Positions 7,334 through 14,702 of a DNA stretch of 44,805 nt are shown here, in pieces. The position numbers and the translations under genes are program-made. The stretch is from positions 1-44,805 of the forward strand of contig JBBRMQ010000004.1 in the NCBI GenBank assembly GCA_038230775.1, given 5' to 3'. The number at the start of each line of letters is the position of its first letter. The first letter of the stretch is position 1. The notes beneath the pieces are model-generated. The model did not search any database. It saw only the letters and a program-made list of their open reading frames with translations, and was not told where the DNA came from. This stretch comes from JBBRMQ01 sp038230775 (GTDB taxonomy: Bacteria; Acidobacteriota; Thermoanaerobaculia; Gp7-AA8).

Positions 7334-7926
7334 GACTTCTTTCGCGTGTAGGTGATCTCCATCATCCGGTACTGTTTGCCGCTGCGGTCCGGACCCCACA
7401 TCTCCATGATGTGTTTGTCCTTGTTGACCACGGTAACCTTTTCCTTCATCTCGACGTTCTTGCCCCTCATCGGGTCCGGCATCCACGCGCTGAAGTCGTA
7501 GCTGCCGTCGGCGTTCGCTTTGCCGGTCGAGGTCATGGCTCCGGTGGACATCGAATCCATCCACGTTCCAACGTACTTCTTTGTCACGTTGTCGTAGCCG
7601 GTGTAGCCGATGCCAGTGAACGGCGCGCCCATCATGCTGCCGGTGAAGTCTTCCTGGATCCAGCGTCCGCCGAGAACGCTCTTGTTCGTCGAGACGCCTT
7701 GCGACGTCTGCGCGGGCGCGTTGGGCGCCGGCCACATCTTCACGGTGGCGTCGAACGTGCCGACCATCTCCGCCAGCTTCTTGTGCGGTTCACCGGGCGT
7801 GGCCGCTTTCATCATCGCGTCCATCTCCGCCTTTTCCTGCGGGGACATTTTCGGGGCATCGGCTGCGAACACTGCGAACGAGGAAAGGAGGAGCACACCC
7901 GCTCCGAGGCAGATTCTGACTTTCAT
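7330..7926 (-). CDS. DUF1579 family secreted protein
   Basis: 198 residues with a clear signal peptide (MKVRICLGAGVLLLSSFAVF, cleavage near AADA), so exported. The body matches DUF1579: LAEMVGTFDATVKMW, GGRWIQEDFTGSMMG and GIGYTGYDNVTKKYVGTWMD are typical blocks of this lipocalin-like family of unknown function. ATG 7926 is preceded by GGAGAGA at suitable distance. Its stop overlaps the end of the MerB-like gene on the other strand by a few bases, so the two genes converge with no spacer. Confidence 0.88.
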   Translation of the reverse strand: MKVRICLGAGVLLLSSFAVFAADAPKMSPQEKAEMDAMMKAATPGEPHKKLAEMVGTFDATVKMWPAPNAPAQTSQGVSTNKSVLGGRWIQEDFTGSMMGAPFTGIGYTGYDNVTKKYVGTWMDSMSTGAMTSTGKANADGSYDFSAWMPDPMRGKNVEMKEKVTVVNKDKHIMEMWGPDRSGKQYRMMEITYTRKKS

Positions 7927-7940
7927 AAATTTTTCTCTCC

Positions 7941-8726
7941 TTATGTTGTTGGAGACGGAATTCTATGCCCAACGAAGATCGCGCGCGGCGATCCAACCGC
8001 AAACTCGTCGCGGGCGGACGACGCGTACAGACCCTCGAGCTCGAATCCCGCGTCCACGAACATCTGCGCGACCTCGCCGGTCGTGAAGAGGAAGGTGGTG
8101 GCCGCCTTCATTTCCAGTAAACCATTGCTCTCAATGGTGTAATCGATATCGAGGCGGCTCTCCATCGCGTCGTAGCGATTGATGCTGCTGAAGACGATTC
8201 CGCCCGCTTCGATGCGGCGCTCACGTTGAAGCGTTGGCAGCAATGATTCCGCGGTGGCGGACGTCTCGAGCACGAATGGAGCTCCCGGTTTGAGCGCCCG
8301 CGCTACACCGCGTAGAAACTCGCGCGTCTCGACGCGAGGGAAATACCCAAAGCTGTTGCCGAAGCAGAGCGCGCCGTCGAACTGATCGCTCCACGGCAGT
8401 TCGCGGATGTCGCCGCGATGCCAGTCGACGTTCGCATCGCGCTGACGCGCCACGTCGATGAAATCGTTCGAGATGTCGATGCCGGTCATGCGGTAGCCGC
8501 GCGCCGCGAGCGGAATCGTGTAACGCCCGGAGCCGCATGCGATGTCGAGTAGCGCCGGCGGCTCGCCGGCGGGACCGCCAGCGGCTCGCTGGCTGCCCGG
8601 ATCGTGGCGCGCCCCAAAGACTTCTTCTAGAAAATCGATCTCGGTTTCAGAAGGCTCAGGTGCAACCCTTACCCAGAACTCGACCGCGAGGCCGCCGAAA
8701 AACTTCGTTGTCCAATCGGAATACAC
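7941..8726 (-). CDS. Class I SAM-dependent methyltransferase
   Basis: About 261 residues, cytosolic. LLDIACGSGRYTIPLAARGY is the SAM-binding motif I; MTGIDIS supplies the acidic residue after strand 2; FDGALCFGNSFGYF is motif IV; LKPGAPFVLET is the usual post-core strand. The acceptor substrate cannot be told from the sequence. The GTG at 8726 is chosen because GGAGGA (8733-8738) sits 6 bases upstream, a strong ribosome site; an in-frame ATG at 8750 would add eight residues and overlap that site. It is followed at 14 bases by the DUF1579 gene on the same strand, so the two may be co-transcribed. Confidence 0.87.
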   Translation of the reverse strand: MYSDWTTKFFGGLAVEFWVRVAPEPSETEIDFLEEVFGARHDPGSQRAAGGPAGEPPALLDIACGSGRYTIPLAARGYRMTGIDISNDFIDVARQRDANVDWHRGDIRELPWSDQFDGALCFGNSFGYFPRVETREFLRGVARALKPGAPFVLETSATAESLLPTLQRERRIEAGGIVFSSINRYDAMESRLDIDYTIESNGLLEMKAATTFLFTTGEVAQMFVDAGFELEGLYASSARDEFAVGSPRAIFVGHRIPSPTT

Positions 8727-8798
8727 GTCATCTCCTCCATGCGAATGCATCGGTGGACGGGAGGGGAGAGTGTTTAGAATCTATCTGCGGTCAGAGGC

Positions 8799-10430
8799 TT
8801 ACTCAGCGGGGGAGTATACCGTTTCCTTCCGACGCAGCTGCGCCTCGACGTACTCCGGATCCCACACGCGCGAGATCAGGCAGGAGTTCACGCCGCCGAC
8901 GCCCATGCTCAGCTTTCCGCTGTAGCCGGTCGTTCGGATCTCGCATCCGCCGGCCTGCACGAACTTTGGCTGATGCAGCTTCACGTCGGCGTGCAGCTCG
9001 CCTTCCGTCAATTGCATCGGGAAGAGGTGGCCGCGAGACAGGCCCAGATGTTGTGCGGTCAATTCCCAGCCGCCGCCCACGGACATGCCGTGTCCGAACG
9101 TTCCCTTGCGCGCGGTGAAGATGACGTCGGGATGCAGCATCTCGAGCGCGTTCTCGATCTCCGTCGCGTCCCCCGGCGTGGCGGTGGCGTGCATATCCCA
9201 GTTCGTGATGTCCGCCGTCCGCACGGTTTCCAGCGCTTCCTTCATCGCGAGCTGCGGCCCGCCTTTGGACGGCGTGATGATGTGATGCGCGTCTGACGAC
9301 GTGCCGATGCCGACGATCTCCATGCCGAGCGGCCGGAACCCTTTGGCCATCATCGCGTCGGCGTCGCCCACGATCCACACGCACGCACCGCCCGCGATGT
9401 GTGTTCCCTTGAGCGCGGTGAGCGGGCGCGAGACGTCGGCATCCGCCGACAGGACGTTCGCGTTGTAAAAGGCGGAGACGACGAGCGGATGCGGCGGCGG
9501 ATCGGTCATGCCGATCACCACCGCGGTCGCCTGTCCGAGCTGGATGGCATTCTCCGCCATCTTTGCGGCGACGCCGAACGACGCGCAGGCGGCGACCGGC
9601 GCCCACGCGGGGCCGACGATCTTTCCGATCATGGAAATCTGCGACGCGGGGATGTTCGCAATGTTCCACAGCAGGTTTGGCGAGACGCTGGCCCACGGCT
9701 CGTCAGGGCAGGCCCATTTCTTGTTCAGGGCCCGGATCTTGTTCAGCTTCTGGCGGATGGTCGACAGCTTCGCGGAGCCGGACGACGGAGGCACGGGCTC
9801 ACCCTGGATCTGCGCCGCTTCGGCGAGGTAGTCGCGCAGGCCGTCGCTCTTCGTCGCCCAGAACGCCTCCCAGTCATGCTTCGCATTGATCCACTCCTCG
9901 GAACCCGTCGGCGTCTCTTCCGGATCGCGCGGCGCGGCCGCATCGCGCTGGCCGTCGATGTGTCCGCGCAGCGGCGTGCATCGCTCCGGCGCGGCCCAGA
10001 ACTCGTTCCATCGCCGCAGCGCGCGCTCATGTCGCAGCGCTTCCTCATTCGTGATGGTGATCTCGCCCAGGCCCGTGCCGACATACACGTGGCATCGGGT
10101 GCCGAGCGACTGCAGATAAGTCTCGATTCCCGGGTTCTGCTCCAGCGACTGGATGAACGAGCCGATCGCGTACTTCACCATCGGTCCCATCTTGTCGTTG
10201 AGCTGGGAGAACTTCGCGGGCGGGAACCGCTGGTCAAACCACGCGTGATATGTTTCGAAGTCGAACGCGGGCTCGCCGACGAGGAAATTCGAGGGGCCGA
10301 ATCCGTGAAATGGAGTGAGCCAGCTGTCGGCATTCTCCAGATTGCGCTCGAAGGTATCGACGTTCGGTGACTTCGGTGCCACGACGCCCCAGCCGAAGAT
10401 GCCAATCCGCTTGCGGTCCGCCATGGGCAT
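8799..10430 (-). CDS. Oversized beta-ketoacyl synthase-like protein
   Basis: 543-residue thiolase-fold condensing enzyme, against about 410 for FabF/FabB. The Cys-His-His frame can be traced: VAACASFGVAAKMAENA (nucleophile Cys near 281), HATATPGDATEIENALEM (first His region) and GTFGHGMSVGGGWELT (second His region), ending in MGVGGVNSCLIS like the GFGGxN tail. The extra length lies mainly before the active-site Cys, where about residues 140-245 are rich in charged residues and Trp with no recognisable fold. No acyl carrier protein or other fatty-acid gene is adjacent, so a role in ordinary fatty-acid elongation is not supported; a specialised lipid or polyketide condensation is possible. ATG 10430 is used (ATG 10424 is an alternative). 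Divergent from the lipoprotein gene across about 56 bases. Confidence 0.85.
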   Translation of the reverse strand: MPMADRKRIGIFGWGVVAPKSPNVDTFERNLENADSWLTPFHGFGPSNFLVGEPAFDFETYHAWFDQRFPPAKFSQLNDKMGPMVKYAIGSFIQSLEQNPGIETYLQSLGTRCHVYVGTGLGEITITNEEALRHERALRRWNEFWAAPERCTPLRGHIDGQRDAAAPRDPEETPTGSEEWINAKHDWEAFWATKSDGLRDYLAEAAQIQGEPVPPSSGSAKLSTIRQKLNKIRALNKKWACPDEPWASVSPNLLWNIANIPASQISMIGKIVGPAWAPVAACASFGVAAKMAENAIQLGQATAVVIGMTDPPPHPLVVSAFYNANVLSADADVSRPLTALKGTHIAGGACVWIVGDADAMMAKGFRPLGMEIVGIGTSSDAHHIITPSKGGPQLAMKEALETVRTADITNWDMHATATPGDATEIENALEMLHPDVIFTARKGTFGHGMSVGGGWELTAQHLGLSRGHLFPMQLTEGELHADVKLHQPKFVQAGGCEIRTTGYSGKLSMGVGGVNSCLISRVWDPEYVEAQLRRKETVYSPAE

Positions 10431-10486
10431 TTTGATTGTATCGAATCCTGTCAGGGAAATTGCATGATTGGATTCGCGAGGGTCTG

Positions 10487-10768
10487 GTGAAGAGAGAGTT
10501 CATCGGTATTGCTGTTCTCGTCGCGGCCGCGGCCTGCAATCGCGCAGGTGCCCGCGGAGGCGAAGCTGCGCAGACCACCGCCACCATCGCTCCGGCGAAA
10601 GCGCAGCCTGCCCCTGCCGGAAGCGACGAAGCCTTGACCCAGACGACCGAGGTGGAAGACAGCAGGTCGGAAGGCGAGGGCGGAACGAGTACCGCCGCAA
10701 CCGTCACCACGTCGAAGACCACGAAATCGACAAAGACCACCACCCCACCCGCGAAAAAGAAACACTGA
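10487..10768 (+). CDS. Small putative lipoprotein, Thr/Lys-rich tail
   Basis: 93 residues from GTG 10487, chosen because GAGGG lies just upstream and the protein then begins with a lipoprotein-type signal (VKREFIGIAVLVAAAAC). The lipobox-like AAAC suggests lipidation at Cys17 and anchoring in a membrane. The mature part has no domain: Ala/Gly/Pro linker, then a low-complexity Thr/Lys region (TTSKTTKSTKTTTPPAKKKH). A longer start at ATG 10436 would put charged residues ahead of the signal. Function unknown. Confidence 0.6.
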   Translation: MKREFIGIAVLVAAAACNRAGARGGEAAQTTATIAPAKAQPAPAGSDEALTQTTEVEDSRSEGEGGTSTAATVTTSKTTKSTKTTTPPAKKKH

Positions 10769-10774
10769 TGGGCG

Positions 10775-11713
10775 ATGCCTCCGCTCTACGAGTCGTTTCT
10801 CGAACGTAATCCCGAGGAGATCCGCGCCGCGATCCGCGACTACCGCGCATCGCACTCGCTGGACGATCTCTTCGGCCAGATTGCACAGTTCGCGGTCCTC
10901 TCCTACGCGCCGTCGCAACACGGCAAGCACGCGATGATCGCCTGTTTGTCGGCGCACGAGATTGGCGCCAGCGACGAGCTCCTGACCCAGTGCGCGATTT
11001 ACGCGGCGGCGAGCAGACAGCCGTGGAGCGAGCCGCCGATCGACACACCGCCCGAGCCCTCAGGGCGCGGCGACCTCGATGAATTGCGCGAAGCGATCGC
11101 CGGATCGGACCATCTGCGCGGCGAACGGTGGCTGACCCGTCGCCTCGCGGACGGGAAGCGCGATTACTTCACGGCCGCCACCGACGACTTTGAAGACTTC
11201 GGCCACAAACTCATCGTGGCGGCTGCAGCATGGAAGCTCGCGGCCATGTTTCCGCCGGCTGCACGCTTCGCGACGCTGCGCGTCGGAATCCGGGAGATGA
11301 CGGCCTATCACGGCGAGCGCTATGAAGAAGAGGGAGTGGCGCTCGACACCGAGACGCTGCTTGAGCGCCTCATCGCGGAGATGGTGGCGGACCAGGGCGG
11401 CATCGTGACCGCGCATCAGATCTTCGTGCTGGATGCCGCGCTGCAGACAGAAGATGACTTCGTGATCCTGCGCGTGCGCGACTACTTGACGAGTGTGTGC
11501 GGACCGGCTTCAGCCGGTCAGACTCATGACCGGCTGAAACCGATCCTCACACCATACCTTCTTGCACGCGACTACGGCGCATTGCTCAAGTCGCACGCAG
11601 TCGCGAAGCGTCTCCGGCCGAGATTTCCCAACCTCGACTTCGACGGCATGCTCGCCGCCGCGCAGTACAACCTCGAGCACGCGCCTTCCTTCGAGGAGTT
11701 CTCGTTCGCGTGA
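10775..11713 (+). CDS. Conserved hypothetical protein, mostly helical, interrupted by a REP-like insertion
   Basis: 312 residues, no signal peptide or membrane segment, Ala/Leu/Arg-rich and probably all-helical. I do not recognise the family with confidence; SYAPSQHGKHAMIACLSAHE and DFGHKLIVAAAAWKLAAM stand out as His-containing helical segments. Between DYLTS (about residue 241) and YLLARDYGALL the reading frame passes through a 58-base REP-like inverted repeat (11495-11552), adding about 19 residues without breaking the frame. ATG 10775 follows the lipoprotein stop by 6 bases, and the stop overlaps the GTG of the carboxypeptidase gene, so the three genes form an operon. Confidence 0.75.
   Translation: MPPLYESFLERNPEEIRAAIRDYRASHSLDDLFGQIAQFAVLSYAPSQHGKHAMIACLSAHEIGASDELLTQCAIYAAASRQPWSEPPIDTPPEPSGRGDLDELREAIAGSDHLRGERWLTRRLADGKRDYFTAATDDFEDFGHKLIVAAAAWKLAAMFPPAARFATLRVGIREMTAYHGERYEEEGVALDTETLLERLIAEMVADQGGIVTAHQIFVLDAALQTEDDFVILRVRDYLTSVCGPASAGQTHDRLKPILTPYLLARDYGALLKSHAVAKRLRPRFPNLDFDGMLAAAQYNLEHAPSFEEFSFA
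11495..11552. repeat. REP-like inverted repeat inside a coding sequence
   Basis: GACCGGCTTCAGCCGGTC (11502-11519) and a diverged partner GACCGGCTGAAACCGATC (11528-11545) lie in opposite orientation, with flanks GTGTG at the left and CACAC at the right. It is the same family as the elements at 18171-18237 and 26442-26509, but those two are intergenic while this one is translated in frame. Confidence 0.85.
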
Positions 11714-13044
11714 GGCGCGCACTCCTGGTCCTGCTGCTTGCGTTCCCCGCGGCAGCGCAGACACTCACGGAAGCGATCGATCGGGCCGTCGCAAATCCGA
11801 AGCTCGATCGCGCCATCTGGGCCATCGATGTCGAAGACGACGCGGGCAACGTGCTCTACAGCCGCAACGCGGCGACGCTGGTCATGCCGGCGTCGAACCG
11901 TAAGATCTTCGCCGCCGCTTCGATCATCAATTGTCTCGGCACGGATCACCGTTTCACGACCGAGCTGTGGCTCGACGGGAATGGCAATCTCGTGATGCGG
12001 GGAAGCGGAGATCCGTCGTTAGGCGGGAGGTGGGCCTACGATCGCGATACGGTTTTCGCTTCGTTCGTCAGCGCGGTTCGCGCGCGCGGGATCGCCGAGG
12101 TGAACGACATCGTGGCCGATGTCTCGCAGTTCGATCGCGTCACGCTTCCCGGCACCTGGAAGATCGGCAACCTCGGAGCCGACTACGCGGCTCCGGTCGA
12201 TGCGCTGGCCTACAACGAGAACGTCGTCGGCGTGGCCGTCGAGGATTGCGCGCGACCCGTGGTCGCGACGGATCCCAACTTCATCGACGCGGTCGAGACG
12301 GTGACCTGCGGTCCAGGCGAGCCGGATGCGAAGATCGACGTCGTCAGCGATGAGAATGTCGTTCGCGTCACCGGTCCGATGACGAAGAAATTCACGGATC
12401 TGCCCGCGGTCGCCAGCCCCGGTTTGTACGCCGCACAGGCGCTTCGCGACGCGCTTCGCCGCGACGGCATCAAGGTGCGCGGCGCGCTTCGCCTCAACAT
12501 CGCACCGGTCGCATGGCGCGAGCGCATCGCCACGATCGAGTCGCCGCCGCTATGGCAACTGCTCACCGTCATGTTGAAAGTGAGCCAGAACCTCTACGCC
12601 GAGATGCTGTTCAAGGCCACCGCGGGAAATTACCGAGGCGCCTGGATTCTGGAGCGCGATTTTCTGACGAGCGAGGTGGGGATCGATCCCGCCGAATTCC
12701 GCTTCGTCGACGGCTCCGGCCTTTCGTCCGATGATCTCGTGACCGCGCGCGCCATCGTGAGCATGTTTCGCTGGATGAACGCTCCGCAGCGGCGCGGGCT
12801 CGACTGGCTGATGCTCGCGACACCCGGTGAGGAGGGCACGTTGAGCAAACGGCTCCTTCCTCTGGCGGCGCGTTTTCGTGGCAAGACCGGCACGATCTCC
12901 GGCGTCAACGCGCTGAGCGGGATCGTGCGCGGCAACAACGGCGGCTATCGCTACTTCGCAGTCGTGCTGAATCACTCGATCGCCGATTGGGCCGCGGCGA
13001 CGAAGGCGATTGATGACGTGGTGGCGGCGGTGAGTGACTTTTGA
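11710..13044 (+). CDS. dacB: D-alanyl-D-alanine carboxypeptidase/endopeptidase (PBP4 type, S13)
   Basis: 444 residues with a signal peptide (MRRALLVLLLAFPAAAQ), so periplasmic. It trims or cleaves peptidoglycan peptides through an acyl-serine. All three penicillin-binding motifs are visible: SNRK (in VMPASNRKIFAAA, about 60), SQN (in MLKVSQNLYAEM) and KTG (in FRGKTGTISGVNALSG). FVDGSGLSSDDLVT is a further family hallmark, and the long segment between the first two motifs is the S13 insert. GTG 11710 overlaps the stop of the preceding hypothetical gene. The length is typical (430-490). Confidence 0.93.
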   Translation: MRRALLVLLLAFPAAAQTLTEAIDRAVANPKLDRAIWAIDVEDDAGNVLYSRNAATLVMPASNRKIFAAASIINCLGTDHRFTTELWLDGNGNLVMRGSGDPSLGGRWAYDRDTVFASFVSAVRARGIAEVNDIVADVSQFDRVTLPGTWKIGNLGADYAAPVDALAYNENVVGVAVEDCARPVVATDPNFIDAVETVTCGPGEPDAKIDVVSDENVVRVTGPMTKKFTDLPAVASPGLYAAQALRDALRRDGIKVRGALRLNIAPVAWRERIATIESPPLWQLLTVMLKVSQNLYAEMLFKATAGNYRGAWILERDFLTSEVGIDPAEFRFVDGSGLSSDDLVTARAIVSMFRWMNAPQRRGLDWLMLATPGEEGTLSKRLLPLAARFRGKTGTISGVNALSGIVRGNNGGYRYFAVVLNHSIADWAAATKAIDDVVAAVSDF

Positions 13045-13200
13045 GGTGGGAAGCTGGGTTGCTGGGAAGCTGGGAAGTTAGAGCGCTTCCCAGCAAACCA
13101 GAATGCAGAATGCAGAATTTAAAATCTTTCTGCATTCTGCATTCTGCATTCTGCATTCTGCATTCTGTGTCTATCCTTCCCAGCTTCCCAGCTTCCCACC
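13045..13200. repeat. Nested inverted repeats with a TTCTGCA minisatellite
   Basis: The whole gap between two convergent genes is repeat. Outer arms: copies of GGGAAGCTGGGAAG (13045-13077) face CTTCCCAGCTTCCCAGC (from 13176 to 13200). Inner arms: CAGAATGCAGAATGCAGAAT (about 13099-13118) faces five to six 7-base units TTCTGCA (13129-13167). It begins at the base after the dacB stop and reaches the stop codon of the zinc-ribbon gene. The RNA would fold strongly from either strand and could serve as a two-way terminator; no long T-tract is present. Confidence 0.85.
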
Positions 13201-13598
13201 TATTTCCCGATCTTCGCCATCTGCGGCTGACCGATCCACTCGCCGTACGACAGGCATCGCACGCAGGTGAACGTGTAGTGCGTGACGCCGGTCGTGGTGT
13301 TCTCGTTGAGGTTCGTTTCGAGGGGCGCCTGGCAGCGGTAGCAGAGATTCGCGTCTCCCCGCTGAATGTTCTCGACGAACCCCTCGGTCTGCTGCCGGTG
13401 GAACGTGACCTGTTTTGGCCGTTGCGGAAGCTGGATCGTTTCTCTGCCTCGCGGGCACTGGAGAAAGATGTGATCGGCGAACGTCGTCTGCACGAAGCTG
13501 CCGGTCATGTGGACGCCGCGATGCTTTGGACACTCGATCGGGCGACCGGCCCAGAATGCACGCGCGAACTCGCGCTTTTCTTCAACTTCGGTTGCCAT
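13200..13598 (-). CDS. Hypothetical zinc-ribbon protein
   Basis: 132 residues from ATG 13598 (MATEVEEKREFARAF); a longer upstream reading is possible but looks non-coding. Two Cys pairs near the C-terminus, CYRC and CVRC, separated by about 28 residues, form a typical zinc ribbon. Earlier pairs (CPKH, CPRG) could form a second metal site. No enzymatic motif is seen. Cytosolic. The family is not recognised; a nucleic-acid or protein-binding role would be only a guess. Confidence 0.6.
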   Translation of the reverse strand: MATEVEEKREFARAFWAGRPIECPKHRGVHMTGSFVQTTFADHIFLQCPRGRETIQLPQRPKQVTFHRQQTEGFVENIQRGDANLCYRCQAPLETNLNENTTTGVTHYTFTCVRCLSYGEWIGQPQMAKIGK

Positions 13599-13892
13599 CG
13601 CGTTGGATTGTACTTGGACCATCCTAAACGTAGCGAGGGATTCCCTCCGCAATTGCGACGGGAAGGAAGGCTAATGCAGTCGGAGGCTGTTGAGCATAGT
13701 AGGCTCTTCAGGGTATCGAACGAACAGCGATTGACCCTCCGCTGGCGCCGAAGGAGCAGAGCGCGACAGGTCGACCTGACGGCGACGCGTCGCCAGGCTC
13801 CAGTCCGCGCCTCACAGAGGTGAGGGAGCTCCGAACGCCTCTCGAATGTGCGGGGCCTTCCTCACATCGGCACGCGTCACATGCCGCCACTA
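13599..13892. other. Intergenic stretch, no gene recognised
   Basis: About 290 bases between two minus-strand genes. It holds a 14-base perfect palindrome GGCGACGCGTCGCC (13781-13794) and a short string shared with the repeat patch at 1123-1316 (GTAGCGAGGGA near 13630). The promoter of the zinc-ribbon gene should lie at its left end, but I cannot pick convincing boxes. It also marks the boundary where composition falls to lower GC. Confidence 0.5.
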
Positions 13893-14702
13893 TTACCGCG
13901 GCGTAATGATCGTGATGTGCTGCGTGTCGTTATGCGTGACACTAATGAATGCCGAAATACGGGTGGTCGCATCCAAGGGTTCCACGTCCACACGTAGATG
14001 TGTGAACGTTGAAGGCATGATTTGCTCGACATTGAGCACTTCGAGGAAGCCGGGCGTCGTAATGCTGTTCTCCGGCAAGATCGTAGAAAGATCTTGTAAG
14101 GCAAGATCTACACTTCCAATGCGCGTGTCAGTTCGGAAGTCCAACGGGTCGATAGTGACTCCGTAAATTGACAGCCGGACCCTTGTCGGCCGCGCGCTAT
14201 CCAACGAGTATACACGCAACGTTGATCGAAAGACCGCGCCCACCGGAACATCGTTCATGCTCAGTACGCCGTTGCTAAACGCGCTTTCCCGGACGACCGG
14301 TACCGCCGTGCCAAAAGTCATCGTCGCACGGGAAAGATCTTGCGCGCGCAGCGTGATGAATACGTCATCAATGTGACGCCGGTCGACCAGGAGAAACGTG
14401 CCTCGATACCGCGGACGATCAACGGCTAACTTTGGTTGGATCGTCGTGTTGGCTGGAAGAAGCGGCGTGGGCGATGGCTCCACTCCGCCGCTGCCCACCT
14501 TGTAGGGATACACCGAGACGGGCACGGCAGCAGCGTTCGTAATCGTTGTGGTAGTAGTCCACAGCGACCCGAAGGCTCCGGCCTCGGGCTGCGAAATGAC
14601 GGTAGGGAGGAGCACCTTTTCGTAGTCCACGCCCGGCGTCTGTGCCAATGCGGCGACGGTCGCAAAAAATGACACCGCCATGAGCTGAAAATTCTTCCTC
14701 AT
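13893..14702 (-). CDS. Secreted protein of unknown function paired with a subtilase
   Basis: 269 residues from ATG 14702, which overlaps the stop of the subtilase gene upstream (ATGA). The N-terminus MRKNFQLMAVSFFATVAALA is a signal peptide. The mature part is predicted beta-rich, with TTTTTITNAAAVPVSVYPY suggesting an Ig-like or CARDB-like fold, but no family is clear. It has no catalytic motif. The tight coupling suggests the two act together outside the cell, for example as a protease partner or substrate. GC content here is visibly lower than in the flanks, as in the subtilase gene. Confidence 0.75.
   Translation of the reverse strand: MRKNFQLMAVSFFATVAALAQTPGVDYEKVLLPTVISQPEAGAFGSLWTTTTTITNAAAVPVSVYPYKVGSGGVEPSPTPLLPANTTIQPKLAVDRPRYRGTFLLVDRRHIDDVFITLRAQDLSRATMTFGTAVPVVRESAFSNGVLSMNDVPVGAVFRSTLRVYSLDSARPTRVRLSIYGVTIDPLDFRTDTRIGSVDLALQDLSTILPENSITTPGFLEVLNVEQIMPSTFTHLRVDVEPLDATTRISAFISVTHNDTQHITIITPR

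Noticed and set aside
13099..13167. CRISPR-like array from the repeated TTCTGCA units
   Set aside because: Units are contiguous 7-mers with no spacers, and no cas genes are near.
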